From DAOUTY01 sp964453665 (lineage in GTDB: Bacteria; Chloroflexota; Dehalococcoidia; SZUA-161), in NCBI GenBank assembly GCA_964453665.1, contig CAYVQT010000036.1, positions 1-33,980 of the forward strand: 33,980 bases of DNA. Direction: 5' to 3'. The stretch's first letter is position 1. Every line of letters begins with the position of its first letter. Positions 1 to 7,564 of the stretch are shown piece by piece. The position numbers were made by a program, and so were the translations under genes. Under the pieces are notes generated by a model. That model saw only the letters and a list, made by a program, of their open reading frames with translations, was not told where the DNA came from and did not search any database.

Positions 1-1148
1 TGCTGCATCCATTGGCATCCGTTATCTTTACCGTGTAGTTTCCGCTCGCTTCAGCATCCAGCGTCTGCTCCGTACCGATTACACCCCCTCCATCAAGTCG
101 CCACTCATATTTGTATCCGGTACCGGCACTCGCCGTCAGCGTTACGTTCCCTCCCTCGCATTCCGTACAATTATCAGGATCACACGTTATCTCGCACGGA
201 GGCGGGGGACTTATCGTCACTACCTCCCAGCATTCACTGCTGCATCCATTGGCATCCGTTATCTTTACCGTGTAGTTTCCGCTCGCTTCAGCGTCCAGCG
301 TCCGCTCCGTTCCTATTACACTCCCGCCATCCAGCCGCCATTCATATTTGTACCCGGTTCCCGCACTCGCCGTCAGCGTTACGTTACCACCTTCGCATTC
401 CGCACAGTCTCCAGGATCACACGTTATCTCGCACGCAGGTGGAGGATCTATCGTCACTATCTCCCAGCATTCGCTGCTGCATCCATTGGCATCCGTTATC
501 TTTACTGTGTAGTTCCCGCTCGCTTCAGCGTCCAGCGTCCGCTCCGTTCCGATTACACTCCCGCCATCCAGCCGCCACTCATATGTGTACCCGGTTCCCG
601 CACTCGCCGTCAGCGTTACGTTACCACCTTCGCATTCCGCACAGTCTCCAGGATCACACGTTATCTCGCACGCAGGTGGAGGATCTATCGTCACTATCTC
701 CCAGCATTCGCTGCTGCATCCATTGGCATCCGTTATCTTTACTGTGTAGTTCCCGCTCGCTTCAGCGTCCAGCGTCCGCTCCGTTCCGATTACACTCCCG
801 CCATCCAGCCGCCACTCATATGTGTACCCGGTTCCCGCACTCGCCGTCAGCGTTACGTTACCACCTTCGCATTCCGCACAGTCTCCAGGATCACACGTTA
901 TCTCGCACGCAGGTGGAGGATCTATCGTCACTATCTCCCAGCATTCGCTGCTGCATCCATTGGCATCCGTTATCTTTACTGTGTAGTTCCCGCTCGCTTC
1001 AGCGTCCAGCGTCCGCTCCGTTCCGATTACACTCCCGCCATCCAGCCGCCACTCATATGTGTACCCGGTTCCCGCACTCGCCGTCAGCGTTACGTTACCA
1101 CCTTCGCATTCCGCACAGTCTCCAGGATCACACGTTATCTCGCACGGA
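1..1148 (-). repeat. 237-bp tandem coding repeats (79 aa each)
   Basis: The same landmark (ACGTTATCTCGCACG) recurs at 184, 421, 658, 895 and 1132, exactly 237 bp apart, so four full units and a partial fifth lie in the window and more may follow beyond position 1. The three units between 421 and 1132 look identical at the nucleotide level; the units nearer position 1 differ at scattered sites. The period is a multiple of three, so copy number can change without breaking the frame. Confidence 0.95.
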
Positions 1149-3418
1149 GGATCGCAATCTATATCCACTACAGGGATGGGAAATGGCTTCTCGTGGGAAA
1201 CCCCATTAGAGTCCTCATAATTCATTACAGCCAAGTCATTCACCGGAACATCGATACCCGGATCACAGCAGGTCTCATTACCCGTGACCTCGTAGATCAA
1301 TGTCCTGGTCTCATTGCCCAGATCGCCGATATTCCAGGTAATAGTGTGAGTACCGGCGTTATAGGTAGCGTCTTCACCCGTGGTTATGATATTGACATTG
1401 TAGAAGCAATCGGAGATCTCATCCGTTACCACTACATCTGTGAACGCAGGATTGAGAGCGCCGGCGATCTCGTTATATATCTCCTCGAGGTCGCTATGTG
1501 TGGATGTCGAGTAGAAATAGCCGGGCCCCGAGGCCACAGCCTGCAACGTATCGTTGCCAAGCTGCATTACATCCGCTATTGTACAACCCGAGTCTTGACC
1601 ACTCACATTATTGAGGAAGATGCTGTACACCGTGTAGTCCAATGCCTTTGCAATGCCCGCATAGTCTATAGCGTCCTGCGTGCAGCAGGTCGGACTGCAT
1701 GGATATGTACCACAGCCCGTGCAATAATCGTGTGCCCTGTTGGCAACGCCATCCGAAAGGACGATAAGCACTTTCGCTGTGCCTGCCCGGCCATTTGTGT
1801 TAAGCTCCTGTGTCGCATCATGAATACCATCGGCGATATTTGTATAGATACCCAACGAGAGGCCGTCGATAGTAGTTTTTACAAGACTATGATTGAGCGT
1901 TAAACCCAGATCAAGATTCGCGCTGGTATGATAGCTCACCAGCCCGACCTGGTCATCGGCCCCAAGCTGGTCGATGAAATATTTAGCCGCCTCCTTCACA
2001 GAGGTAAACGGCTGCGTACCCCACACGCCGCCAGCAGTTTCGCAAGCACCCTGGGTGCCGTAGCCCTCCAACGTACATCCGATGCCGCCGTCACCCATCG
2101 AGCCGGAGCGGTCGATGACCAGCATCACGTCAATCGGGTTCGGGGAATCTTCACCGGTAGCGGTCAGGGTAACCCTGTACTCGCGGCATCCCACAATAGG
2201 CTCTGCCGTCTTGTCAATCACAGGCTCAACTACTTCAACGCAGCTCGGGCCAGCGGTCAGGTAGAGGCACACAACTGGCCCCGCTTTGATACCGATTGTT
2301 ATCTCGCCCTGGGAGTAGTTCTCACCAAGCGTGAAATAATACTTTTTACATTCATCCCCGGTAAAACCGTACTCAAACTTGATGCCGCTTATTCCTGTCT
2401 GGGGGTCAGGGCCCACAAGCTCCCAGCACGGCTGTGCCCCGCATTGAACCCAGGGATCAAGGTCACCGAAAGTTTCCCACGTGCCGGCCTCGATTATTTC
2501 GGCATCACATTCATACTCGATACTAATATGGCTGATCGCGGGAGAGCCCACAGAGCATATCTCATAGTACCATGTAGACTGCCCCGCACCGTAATCCTGC
2601 TCGACGCCCCTGAAGTAAACCAGGTGCTCGCACTTTACGAGCTTGGCGCAGATTGCAGTCTTAAAGTAGCCGTCATTGGTGCCGACTAAGTATACCCATC
2701 CGTGTTTAGTCGGTACATAAGGAGGGGCAACAACGCCGTCACCGCCCGCGGGATATACGATGTAGTCCCTCAGCCAGTTCTGGCTTGATGTGTCTATGTC
2801 ACCGAGGCCCTCGGCGCTGATTATATCGATGCCGGCAGCGATTGCAGCATCGCGCGCTATCTCGGCGACATTCCTTTTCAGGCTCCACCACTCGTCAGCA
2901 CCTCCGTCGGTGCTGATGTTCACTATCTTGGTAGCGCCTTCGATATCATTGCCGCCGTCTATCTCATCGACCACCATGTCCAGGCCGTAGTGCAGGGGCG
3001 TAGCACCGCCCAAGGGGGTTATACCCTGAACCTCTGTTACCACGTCACCCCAGTAAACATCACCGTCGCCCCAGTAATGGTCAGTATCGTCATTCGTTAT
3101 AACTACGGGGCCGAATTCTACCTGTGCCCCCGGGGAATAGTTTTGGTTACTCTCCGATCCGCCGAACTGGATAACCGTTAGCTGAACAGTCCCGTCGTGA
3201 GGCACGCAGTCCCCGTCAGCTATAGCAGCGGCCAGACCGTCTATCTCTGCGTTCCACTCCTGAATGTTAGAGGAGTCCGACACGCTGTTCGAGCCGTCAA
3301 GCAGCACCCATAGCTGCATCTCAACAGGCGGCGGCTGAGCGCCGGCCGGCCCCATCACGGACAATGACAGGCCCGCTGCCAGTAATAATGCTAATATTGT
3401 TAATACAGCTCTTTTCAT
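1..3418 (-). CDS. Large secreted vWA-domain surface protein with cysteine-rich tandem repeats, partial (3' end outside window)
   Basis: The minus frame is open from ATG at 3418 to the window edge (1139 codons, no stop). Residues 1-27 look like a Sec signal peptide ending near AGAQ. A first von Willebrand A domain (about 34-230) has a MIDAS-like D41-x-S43-x-S45 and D171. A second (about 429-655) has the classic D436-x-S438-G-S440, T526 and D556. A segment at about 658-755 resembles the DUF11/bacterial adhesin beta-sandwich type. From about residue 757, 79-residue repeats begin with CEITCDPGDCAECEGG and read like PKD/Ig-like modules, each with several conserved cysteines. Residues 240-400 are cysteine-containing and unassigned. 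The ribosome site (GGGGGGTAAGGGA) sits just before the ATG. vWA domains with intact MIDAS usually bind protein ligands through a metal ion, so adhesion or matrix binding is the likely role. The anchor is not visible. Long plus-strand frames here are antisense artefacts. Confidence 0.85.
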   Translation of the reverse strand, partial: MKRAVLTILALLLAAGLSLSVMGPAGAQPPPVEMQLWVLLDGSNSVSDSSNIQEWNAEIDGLAAAIADGDCVPHDGTVQLTVIQFGGSESNQNYSPGAQVEFGPVVITNDDTDHYWGDGDVYWGDVVTEVQGITPLGGATPLHYGLDMVVDEIDGGNDIEGATKIVNISTDGGADEWWSLKRNVAEIARDAAIAAGIDIISAEGLGDIDTSSQNWLRDYIVYPAGGDGVVAPPYVPTKHGWVYLVGTNDGYFKTAICAKLVKCEHLVYFRGVEQDYGAGQSTWYYEICSVGSPAISHISIEYECDAEIIEAGTWETFGDLDPWVQCGAQPCWELVGPDPQTGISGIKFEYGFTGDECKKYYFTLGENYSQGEITIGIKAGPVVCLYLTAGPSCVEVVEPVIDKTAEPIVGCREYRVTLTATGEDSPNPIDVMLVIDRSGSMGDGGIGCTLEGYGTQGACETAGGVWGTQPFTSVKEAAKYFIDQLGADDQVGLVSYHTSANLDLGLTLNHSLVKTTIDGLSLGIYTNIADGIHDATQELNTNGRAGTAKVLIVLSDGVANRAHDYCTGCGTYPCSPTCCTQDAIDYAGIAKALDYTVYSIFLNNVSGQDSGCTIADVMQLGNDTLQAVASGPGYFYSTSTHSDLEEIYNEIAGALNPAFTDVVVTDEISDCFYNVNIITTGEDATYNAGTHTITWNIGDLGNETRTLIYEVTGNETCCDPGIDVPVNDLAVMNYEDSNGVSHEKPFPIPVVDIDCDPPCEITCDPGDCAECEGGNVTLTASAGTGYTYEWRLDGGSVIGTERTLDAEASGNYTVKITDANGCSSECWEIVTIDPPPACEITCDPGDCAECEGGNVTLTASAGTGYTYEWRLDGGSVIGTERTLDAEASGNYTVKITDANGCSSECWEIVTIDPPPACEITCDPGDCAECEGGNVTLTASAGTGYTYEWRLDGGSVIGTERTLDAEASGNYTVKITDANGCSSECWEIVTIDPPPACEITCDPGDCAECEGGNVTLTASAGTGYKYEWRLDGGSVIGTERTLDAEASGNYTVKITDANGCSSECWEVVTISPPPPCEITCDPDNCTECEGGNVTLTASAGTGYKYEWRLDGGGVIGTEQTLDAEASGNYTVKITDANGCS

Positions 3419-3463
3419 TTTCCCTTACCCCCCTACTTTGAGGCTGCTCTTGACGAAGATATT

Positions 3464-3495
3464 AAAAAAACCAACCTTTACTAATAAGGTCGGTT
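3464..3495 (-). terminator. Intrinsic terminator in the leader of the vWA surface protein
   Basis: On the minus strand AACCGACCTT (3495-3486) pairs with AAGGTTGGTT (3478-3469) through ten pairs including one G-U, closed by a 7-nt loop and running into seven T residues (3470-3464). It lies upstream of the gene's own start codon, so it is either a leader attenuator or ends a short leader transcript. Confidence 0.6.
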
Positions 3496-3541
3496 TCACC
3501 ACTGGCTTCCCGCCATCCAGGTGACCAGCTAAAGATGGCGG
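3496..3541 (-). promoter_or_regulatory. Candidate structured RNA leader (possible H-type pseudoknot)
   Basis: Read on the minus strand, CCGCCATC (3541-3534) pairs with GATGGCGG (3517-3510). Between these arms lies TCACC (3524-3520), which pairs with GGTGA (3500-3496) further downstream. The two stems interleave, giving an H-type pseudoknot topology. An intrinsic terminator follows directly and the surface-protein start is about 45 nt further on. This is the geometry of a riboswitch or attenuator. I do not recognise a known class. Confidence 0.4.
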
Positions 3542-3872
3542 ATCATCGCCCCCTCATGTAACCATACGCTGATTGATCTTAATTAGTCATATAGTACTAA
3601 TATTAAGGTTAAAATCGCATTTTAACCATACCTGAAGATAACACTCATTCAGCGACCGTCGTTCGCTAGATGAATACTAATCAAAACATTAATGCAACTA
3701 CTATTAAATGTCAACCATCTCAACCTATCACTAAATTATCATTTCCCCCCGAGATTAGTACTTCAGTCACATTACTATATACTCCGCCAATTAGTCCATT
3801 TAGGTGATTGTCCAGTGGAGTTACATCCTCTATAGTGGTGACACGATAGCTTTAGAGTAGATGGAGAATGAT

Positions 3873-4097
3873 ATGGCAACCAACACTAATCAAATGGGCA
3901 GCATGTTAACAGTAAGAGAAGTAAGCCAGCTCCTTCATGTCCACAGCAATACACTGCGTCGCTGGAGCGATCAGGGGATAATAAAGGCATACCGGATCGG
4001 CCCGCGCGGCGACCGCAGGTTCAGGGCGGAGGATATAGCTGTCTTGCTCCTGGAAGAGAACAAAGGGATTAGAATTGACGGCAATAAAGAGAACTAA
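3873..4097 (+). CDS. Small MerR/excisionase-type helix-turn-helix DNA-binding protein (BldC-like)
   Basis: A 74-residue protein that is almost entirely one winged helix-turn-helix of the HTH_17/MerR kind. The core runs LTVREVSQLLHVHSNTLRRW, then SDQGIIKAYRIGPRGDRRF with the typical RRF wing and a following FRAEDI helix. No effector or recombinase domain is present, as in BldC-like regulators and excisionases. An upstream in-frame ATG exists at 3861, but GGAG at 3863-3866 lies six bases before the ATG at 3873, so I choose 3873. It is followed 30 bp later by a response regulator in the same direction, suggesting co-transcription, and it diverges from the large surface protein, making that gene a likely target. 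The target is an inference. Confidence 0.8.
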   Translation: MATNTNQMGSMLTVREVSQLLHVHSNTLRRWSDQGIIKAYRIGPRGDRRFRAEDIAVLLLEENKGIRIDGNKEN

Positions 4098-4127
4098 TAC
4101 CCGTATAAAAATCTTTGTAGGTGAACT

Positions 4128-4889
4128 ATGCGAAAGATAATATTAATGATAGTTGACAGTCAGCCGTTTTTCCGTGCCGGTGTACGGCAGGCGCTGTCTC
4201 AGGGAAATAACCTTGATATAATGGATATCCTCGAATGTGACCCGGGTGATGATGGCAACGAAGCGATAACACAAATCACAGCTAATTCACCCGACATCGT
4301 ACTTCTTGACATCGGTTATCCCTTCCTTAACGGGCTCGAGCTGGGCAAGAAGATCGCCCGGAGCTTCCCCGGGACCGGTGTAATCGTGTTAAGCGCCAAC
4401 CCCGACGAGGATGACGACGAGCTATTCGAGGTCATCAAAATCGGCGCGGTGGCCTATATAAGAAGCAAACACTGTTCACCTTCGGATCTCGCCGATACGA
4501 TAAAGCGGGCATCCAGTGGCGAATATCCGATAAATGAGTGCGTAAGCAGCAAACCAAAGGTTGCCTGGCGCGTACTGCGGCAATTCCAGGACATGGCGTC
4601 CATGGGCAGGACCATCGAGGACATAACCACTCCCCTCACCCCCAAGGAGGTACAGATCCTGACCCATATCGCCGAGGGTAATTCAAACAAGCGCATCGCC
4701 AACATCCTGGGTATCAGCGAGCAGACGATTAAGAATCACGTCAGCGCCATACTGCGCAAGCTCAACGCCAACGATAGAGCACACGCAGTCTTTATTGCTA
4801 TACGCAACGGCCTGATCAGCATCCAGCTCGATCAGAACGGAAATCGCCGCGGGGACGGCATCCCCACAGCACAAATGGTAGAGCGCTAA
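4128..4889 (+). CDS. NarL/LuxR-family response regulator
   Basis: 253 residues with an N-terminal receiver domain (about 3-130) and a C-terminal LuxR-type helix-turn-helix (about 169-231, LTPKEVQILTHIAEG then TIKNHVSAILRKL). The likely phospho-acceptor is D61 in VLLDIGYPFLNG; S89 and K114 match the switch Ser/Thr and Lys. The usual acidic pair at the start (DD in most NarL proteins) is D10-S11 here, so metal binding may be weakened. The linker at 131-168 is longer than average. It lies 30 bp after the small HTH gene, with a ribosome site AGGTG before ATG. No histidine kinase is in the window, so the partner is unknown. It is a transcription factor, with the surface-protein gene, the HTH operon or pilB as possible targets. 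Confidence 0.88.
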   Translation: MRKIILMIVDSQPFFRAGVRQALSQGNNLDIMDILECDPGDDGNEAITQITANSPDIVLLDIGYPFLNGLELGKKIARSFPGTGVIVLSANPDEDDDELFEVIKIGAVAYIRSKHCSPSDLADTIKRASSGEYPINECVSSKPKVAWRVLRQFQDMASMGRTIEDITTPLTPKEVQILTHIAEGNSNKRIANILGISEQTIKNHVSAILRKLNANDRAHAVFIAIRNGLISIQLDQNGNRRGDGIPTAQMVER

Positions 4890-5046
4890 TCCTCAGTCCG
4901 GTGTTTTCCTATCCCGGGTAAAGGCGAGAAGCCCTGTGCCAACCGCCAGCGCGCATAGAAACATCCCTTTTTGGCCTTAGTAATCCGTCATACTGACTGC
5001 AATCAGCACCACGAGGCATGAAAATGCTGTTTTTAGTGTAAGTTTG

Positions 5047-5074
5047 GCAGGGGCGTTTCGCGAAACGCCCCTGC
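5047..5074. terminator. Perfect 28-bp palindrome, probable terminator
   Basis: Arms GCAGGGGCGTTTCG and CGAAACGCCCCTGC form a perfect stem, followed on the plus strand by TTCTTTT. It is placed between the response regulator (plus) and pilB (minus), which fits transcription termination of the former. Confidence 0.55.
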
Positions 5075-5111
5075 TTCTTTTCGAACCGCTCGTGGTGAGC
5101 CTCTTTTCAAC

Positions 5112-5207
5112 CCGTTCGTGGTGAGCCTGTCGAACCATGAACGGCCCTTCGACAAGCCTGTCCCGACTTTATCGAGGTGCTCCCTTCGACAAGCTCAGGG
5201 CGAACGG
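5112..5207. repeat. Dispersed palindromic repeat, copy 1
   Basis: Left arm CCGTTCGTGGTGAGCCTGTC and right arm CCTTCGACAAGCTCAGGGCG are imperfect reverse complements. The same arms recur at 29493-29551 in this window. Copy 1 contains an extra internal segment (about 5155-5182) with a further partial arm (CTTCGACAAGCCTGTC), and a partial arm also lies just before it (5091-5104), suggesting nested or duplicated units. Confidence 0.75.
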
Positions 5208-5237
5208 GAAGAAAGGCGAAAATAGAAGAAGGGTGAG

Positions 5238-5281
5238 GCCGGAGCATCTGCTCCGGCAAAGATTGGAGCGGATGCTCCAAT
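5238..5281. repeat. Two adjacent short hairpins with a shared GGAGC core
   Basis: GCCGGAGC (5238-5245) pairs with GCTCCGGC (5250-5257), and ATTGGAGC (5262-5269) pairs with GCTCCAAT (5274-5281). Each is an 8-bp stem with a 4-nt loop. The shared inner GGAGC/GCTCC suggests related repeat units. Confidence 0.55.
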
Positions 5282-5458
5282 CCACCCGGGGAAGGGATGG
5301 AAGCTGCTTACCACGATTTTTCAGGGGAGTATCGCGAAACGCCCTTACTCATTAAAAGACCAATACCCCACTATAGACAGAGACAATGAGAATACACATA
5401 AACAGGAGGTTGCGTCGGATTGTCCTGAGTATTTGAGAACTGAGGCAACCGGGGAATG

Positions 5459-7165
5459 CTAGAGGATAGTGTACACGTTGCGCAGGATTTCTCCCGGTGT
5501 CGACAGGCCGTCCTTGACTTTTTGCATACCGTCAGTACGCATCGGTATCATGCCGGAGCGAATCGCCTCTTCTTTCAGCTCGCTTGCAGGCGTTCCCTTT
5601 ACCAACATCTTCCTTATTTCATCGCTTACCGTGAGCAGCTCGAAAACGCCGACCCGCCCCAGAAACCCGCTCCGGGCACAGAAGTTGCAACCTCTTCCAA
5701 CTAAAAACCTCTCCTTTACCTCGTCCATCTCCTTCTCATAGGCTGCTGATTCAGGCGACGTGACCTCGGCCAGCTGACCACAATAGGTGCATACCCGCCT
5801 TATCAGCCGTTGTGACAGGCTGCCGATTACTGCCGAGGCAACCAGAAAAGGTTCCACACCCATATCTATCAAGCGTATTAAAGCACTCACGGCATCATTA
5901 GCATGGATTGAGCTCAGAACCAAATGTCCCGTAATAGCTGCCTGAACAGCGGTCGTCGCCGTCTCCGCATCTCGTATCTCGCCGACAAGGATTATATCCG
6001 GGTCCAGACGCATGATTGCCCTTAACCCGACGGCGAAAGTTAAATTAGCCTGCCTGTTGACCTGAATCTGGTTAATACCTTTAAAGCTATACTCTATCGG
6101 GTCTTCAATGGTCATTATATTGCGTTGCTGGGAATCAAGCTGCTGTAAAGCAGCATAGAGCGTTGTGGTCTTACCTGAGCCCGTAGGTCCGTTCACCAGA
6201 ATCATTCCAAACGGCGCTGCCAGCAGGTTCTCGAACGGGTGCAGTAACAGGGGACTCATCCCCAGATCAGACAGTCTCATCAACAACATAGACTTATCCA
6301 GCACCCTCAGCACCGCCATCTCCCCCTGACTTGCCTCAACCGTAGCAACCCTGAAATCAACCTTCTTCTTGCCTATTTCTGCACTGAACTGCCCGTCCTG
6401 GGGACGGCGCCGTTCCGCAATGTTCAGGTTCGCCAGCACCTTAATCCTGGTCATGACAGCACTGTGTACCCCTACCGGCAGGCGAACCGCTTCGTGCAAT
6501 ACACCGTCTATCCTGTAACGCACAAGAACGCAATCTTCCTGAGGCTCGATGTGAATATCGGAGGCGCGGTCCCGCACCGCCTGGCGAAGCATCATATCCA
6601 CTGCCTGAACGACAGGAGACTGACGAAGCGGGTCCACCTCCATTTCTTCCAGTGACTCCGCCTCCGAACCCTGCTTACCACCACCGAACAGTTTCACCTG
6701 TTGCTCAATATGCGTCCTGAGCGAGTAGTTCCTATCAATTGCCTCATCCAGGCCCATTCCAACCGGAACAACCGGCTCTATTCTCTTCCGGGTAAGAGCA
6801 GCAATGCTGTTAATTGCACGGAAATCGTCCGGGTCCTTTGTGGCCAGGGTCAGAGTTTCATCGTCGACTGCAATAGGCAGGATATGGAGCTCCCTTGCCA
6901 TCTGCTCAGGCACCAACGCCGTAGCCTCGGGTTGTATTTCAACGCTGGCGAGGTTCACTATACGTATGCCATACTTTAAACGGACAATGGAGTCCAAAAC
7001 CTCCGAATCAACAAAGCCTTTCTCTACCAGGACGTTAATCAGGTCCTTCTTGGTATCTGTGGCAATTTCTTCGGCGGCCGCAAGGTCTTCATTGCTTATA
7101 AAAGAACCTTTCACCAGTTCCGTGCCCAGGTCTTTGCTTTTTTCTGCGAAATCCCAGCCCTGCAT
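5459..7165 (-). CDS. pilB: Type IV pilus / type II secretion assembly ATPase (PilB/GspE family)
   Basis: 568 residues, the usual PilB/GspE size. An N-terminal MshEN/GspE-N region (about 1-150) is followed by the ATPase core. Visible motifs are Walker A GPTGSGKT (326-333), Asp box TIEDPIE (352-358), Walker B DPDIILVGEIRD (388-399) and His box TGHLVLSSIHAN (412-423). Paired zinc-binding cysteines C459-x-x-C462 and C493-x-x-C496 are typical of the extension ATPases. The protein powers pilin or pseudopilin assembly at the inner face of the membrane. It stands alone here: no pilC, pilT, pilin or prepilin peptidase gene is adjacent, so pilB versus gspE cannot be settled. A possible promoter with TATAAT at 7242-7237 lies 72 bp upstream of the ATG. 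Confidence 0.93.
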   Translation of the reverse strand: MQGWDFAEKSKDLGTELVKGSFISNEDLAAAEEIATDTKKDLINVLVEKGFVDSEVLDSIVRLKYGIRIVNLASVEIQPEATALVPEQMARELHILPIAVDDETLTLATKDPDDFRAINSIAALTRKRIEPVVPVGMGLDEAIDRNYSLRTHIEQQVKLFGGGKQGSEAESLEEMEVDPLRQSPVVQAVDMMLRQAVRDRASDIHIEPQEDCVLVRYRIDGVLHEAVRLPVGVHSAVMTRIKVLANLNIAERRRPQDGQFSAEIGKKKVDFRVATVEASQGEMAVLRVLDKSMLLMRLSDLGMSPLLLHPFENLLAAPFGMILVNGPTGSGKTTTLYAALQQLDSQQRNIMTIEDPIEYSFKGINQIQVNRQANLTFAVGLRAIMRLDPDIILVGEIRDAETATTAVQAAITGHLVLSSIHANDAVSALIRLIDMGVEPFLVASAVIGSLSQRLIRRVCTYCGQLAEVTSPESAAYEKEMDEVKERFLVGRGCNFCARSGFLGRVGVFELLTVSDEIRKMLVKGTPASELKEEAIRSGMIPMRTDGMQKVKDGLSTPGEILRNVYTIL

Positions 7166-7223
7166 ATTTCTACCCCGTTAGACTATTAAACTATTGTCAT
7201 AGTACCACGGTTTAATTGACCAT

Positions 7224-7242
7224 GTACTATAGTACTATTATA
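7224..7242 (-). promoter_or_regulatory. Putative pilB promoter -10 and overlapping palindrome
   Basis: On the minus strand TATAAT lies at 7242-7237. Directly downstream is the perfect 12-bp palindrome GTACTATAGTAC (7224-7235), which would cover the transcription start. The -35 match is weak. The palindrome shares ATAGTACTA with 3591-3599, in front of the surface-protein and regulator genes. Confidence 0.4.
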
Positions 7243-7413
7243 CGACTTGAAGGCAAGCTCCGGTAATGTTTATCTCATGTTTCGTCACTTACCTTTTCTC
7301 AAGCCCTCCTCCCGATTTTGACTCTCAACTAACAATTTTCGAACTCACTAACGCAGCTTACTATAGCAAGATGCGGGTATTATCACTATATTCTTGTAAA
7401 ATGCGAGCCAAAC

Positions 7414-7442
7414 TAGACTTTGCCAGAGTAAAAAGTTATAAT
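7414..7442 (+). promoter_or_regulatory. Promoter of tRNA-Ser
   Basis: TAGACT (7414-7419) and TATAAT (7437-7442) are spaced by 17 bp, and the tRNA begins 12 bases after the -10 box. A perfect -10 with ideal spacing immediately before a stable RNA gene is good support. Confidence 0.65.
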
Positions 7443-7453
7443 CGCAAAGCTAT

Positions 7454-7542
7454 GGAGGGGTGTCCGAGCGGTTTAAGGTGGCGGTCTTGAAAACCGCTGT
7501 TCCGGGTCACCGGGACCGTGGGTTCGAATCCCACCCCCTCCG
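7454..7542 (+). tRNA. tRNA-Ser (anticodon TGA)
   Basis: 89-nt class II tRNA. The acceptor arm GGAGGGG pairs with CCCCTCC, the anticodon stem GCGGT/ACCGC holds loop CTTGAAA with anticodon TGA at 7488-7490, a long variable arm follows (TCCGGGTCACCGGGA region), and the T arm is GTGGG-TTCGAAT-CCCAC. The discriminator is G, as expected for serine. The 3' CCA is not encoded. Confidence 0.96.
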
Positions 7543-7564
7543 CTTTAAAACTCAGGAGTTAACT

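Larger units (their letters stand above)
3419..3872. promoter_or_regulatory. Divergent regulatory region between surface protein and HTH gene
   Basis: About 450 bp without a gene, AT-rich in its right half. It holds a structured leader and terminator on the minus side (3464-3541), a 9-bp perfect inverted repeat with a 3-nt loop (GGTTAAAAT / ATTTTAACC, 3607-3627), a second imperfect dyad (ATTCA-GCGA / TCGC-TGAAT, about 3648-3674), and TAGTACTA at 3592-3599. The dyads are plausible operator sites for the adjacent HTH protein or response regulator, which is an inference. Confidence 0.5.
4890..5458. other. Intergenic gap between convergent genes, filled with palindromic repeats
   Basis: No convincing gene. 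It contains a 28-bp perfect palindrome (5047-5074), a long imperfect inverted repeat of the TTCGACAAGCTCAGG family (5112-5207), and two short hairpins sharing a GGAGC/GCTCC core (5238-5281). A decayed half copy of the first palindrome appears near 5326-5347 (TCGCGAAACGCCC). Frames through this stretch are translations of repeats. Confidence 0.7.

Noticed and set aside
184..1132. Regularly spaced repeats as a CRISPR array
   Set aside because: The whole 237-bp unit is repeated with no variable spacers, and it is in frame with a secreted protein.
439..2689. Long plus-strand frames with perfect internal repeats
   Set aside because: They are antisense to the vWA protein; the repeat in them only reflects the 237-bp coding units of the minus strand.
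3496..3541. Known cobalamin or c-di-GMP riboswitch
   Set aside because: GGGAAGCCAGTG looks partly like a cobalamin core and AAACCGACC like a c-di-GMP-II end, but the remaining conserved elements of both classes are absent.
5137..5355. 72-codon plus-strand frame
   Set aside because: It translates the palindromic repeats; the FDKLRANG-type peptide is typical of repeat read-through.
7460..7564. DUF1801 gene starting at 7460
   Set aside because: That start is inside the tRNA-Ser gene; the extra residues are a translation of the tRNA.
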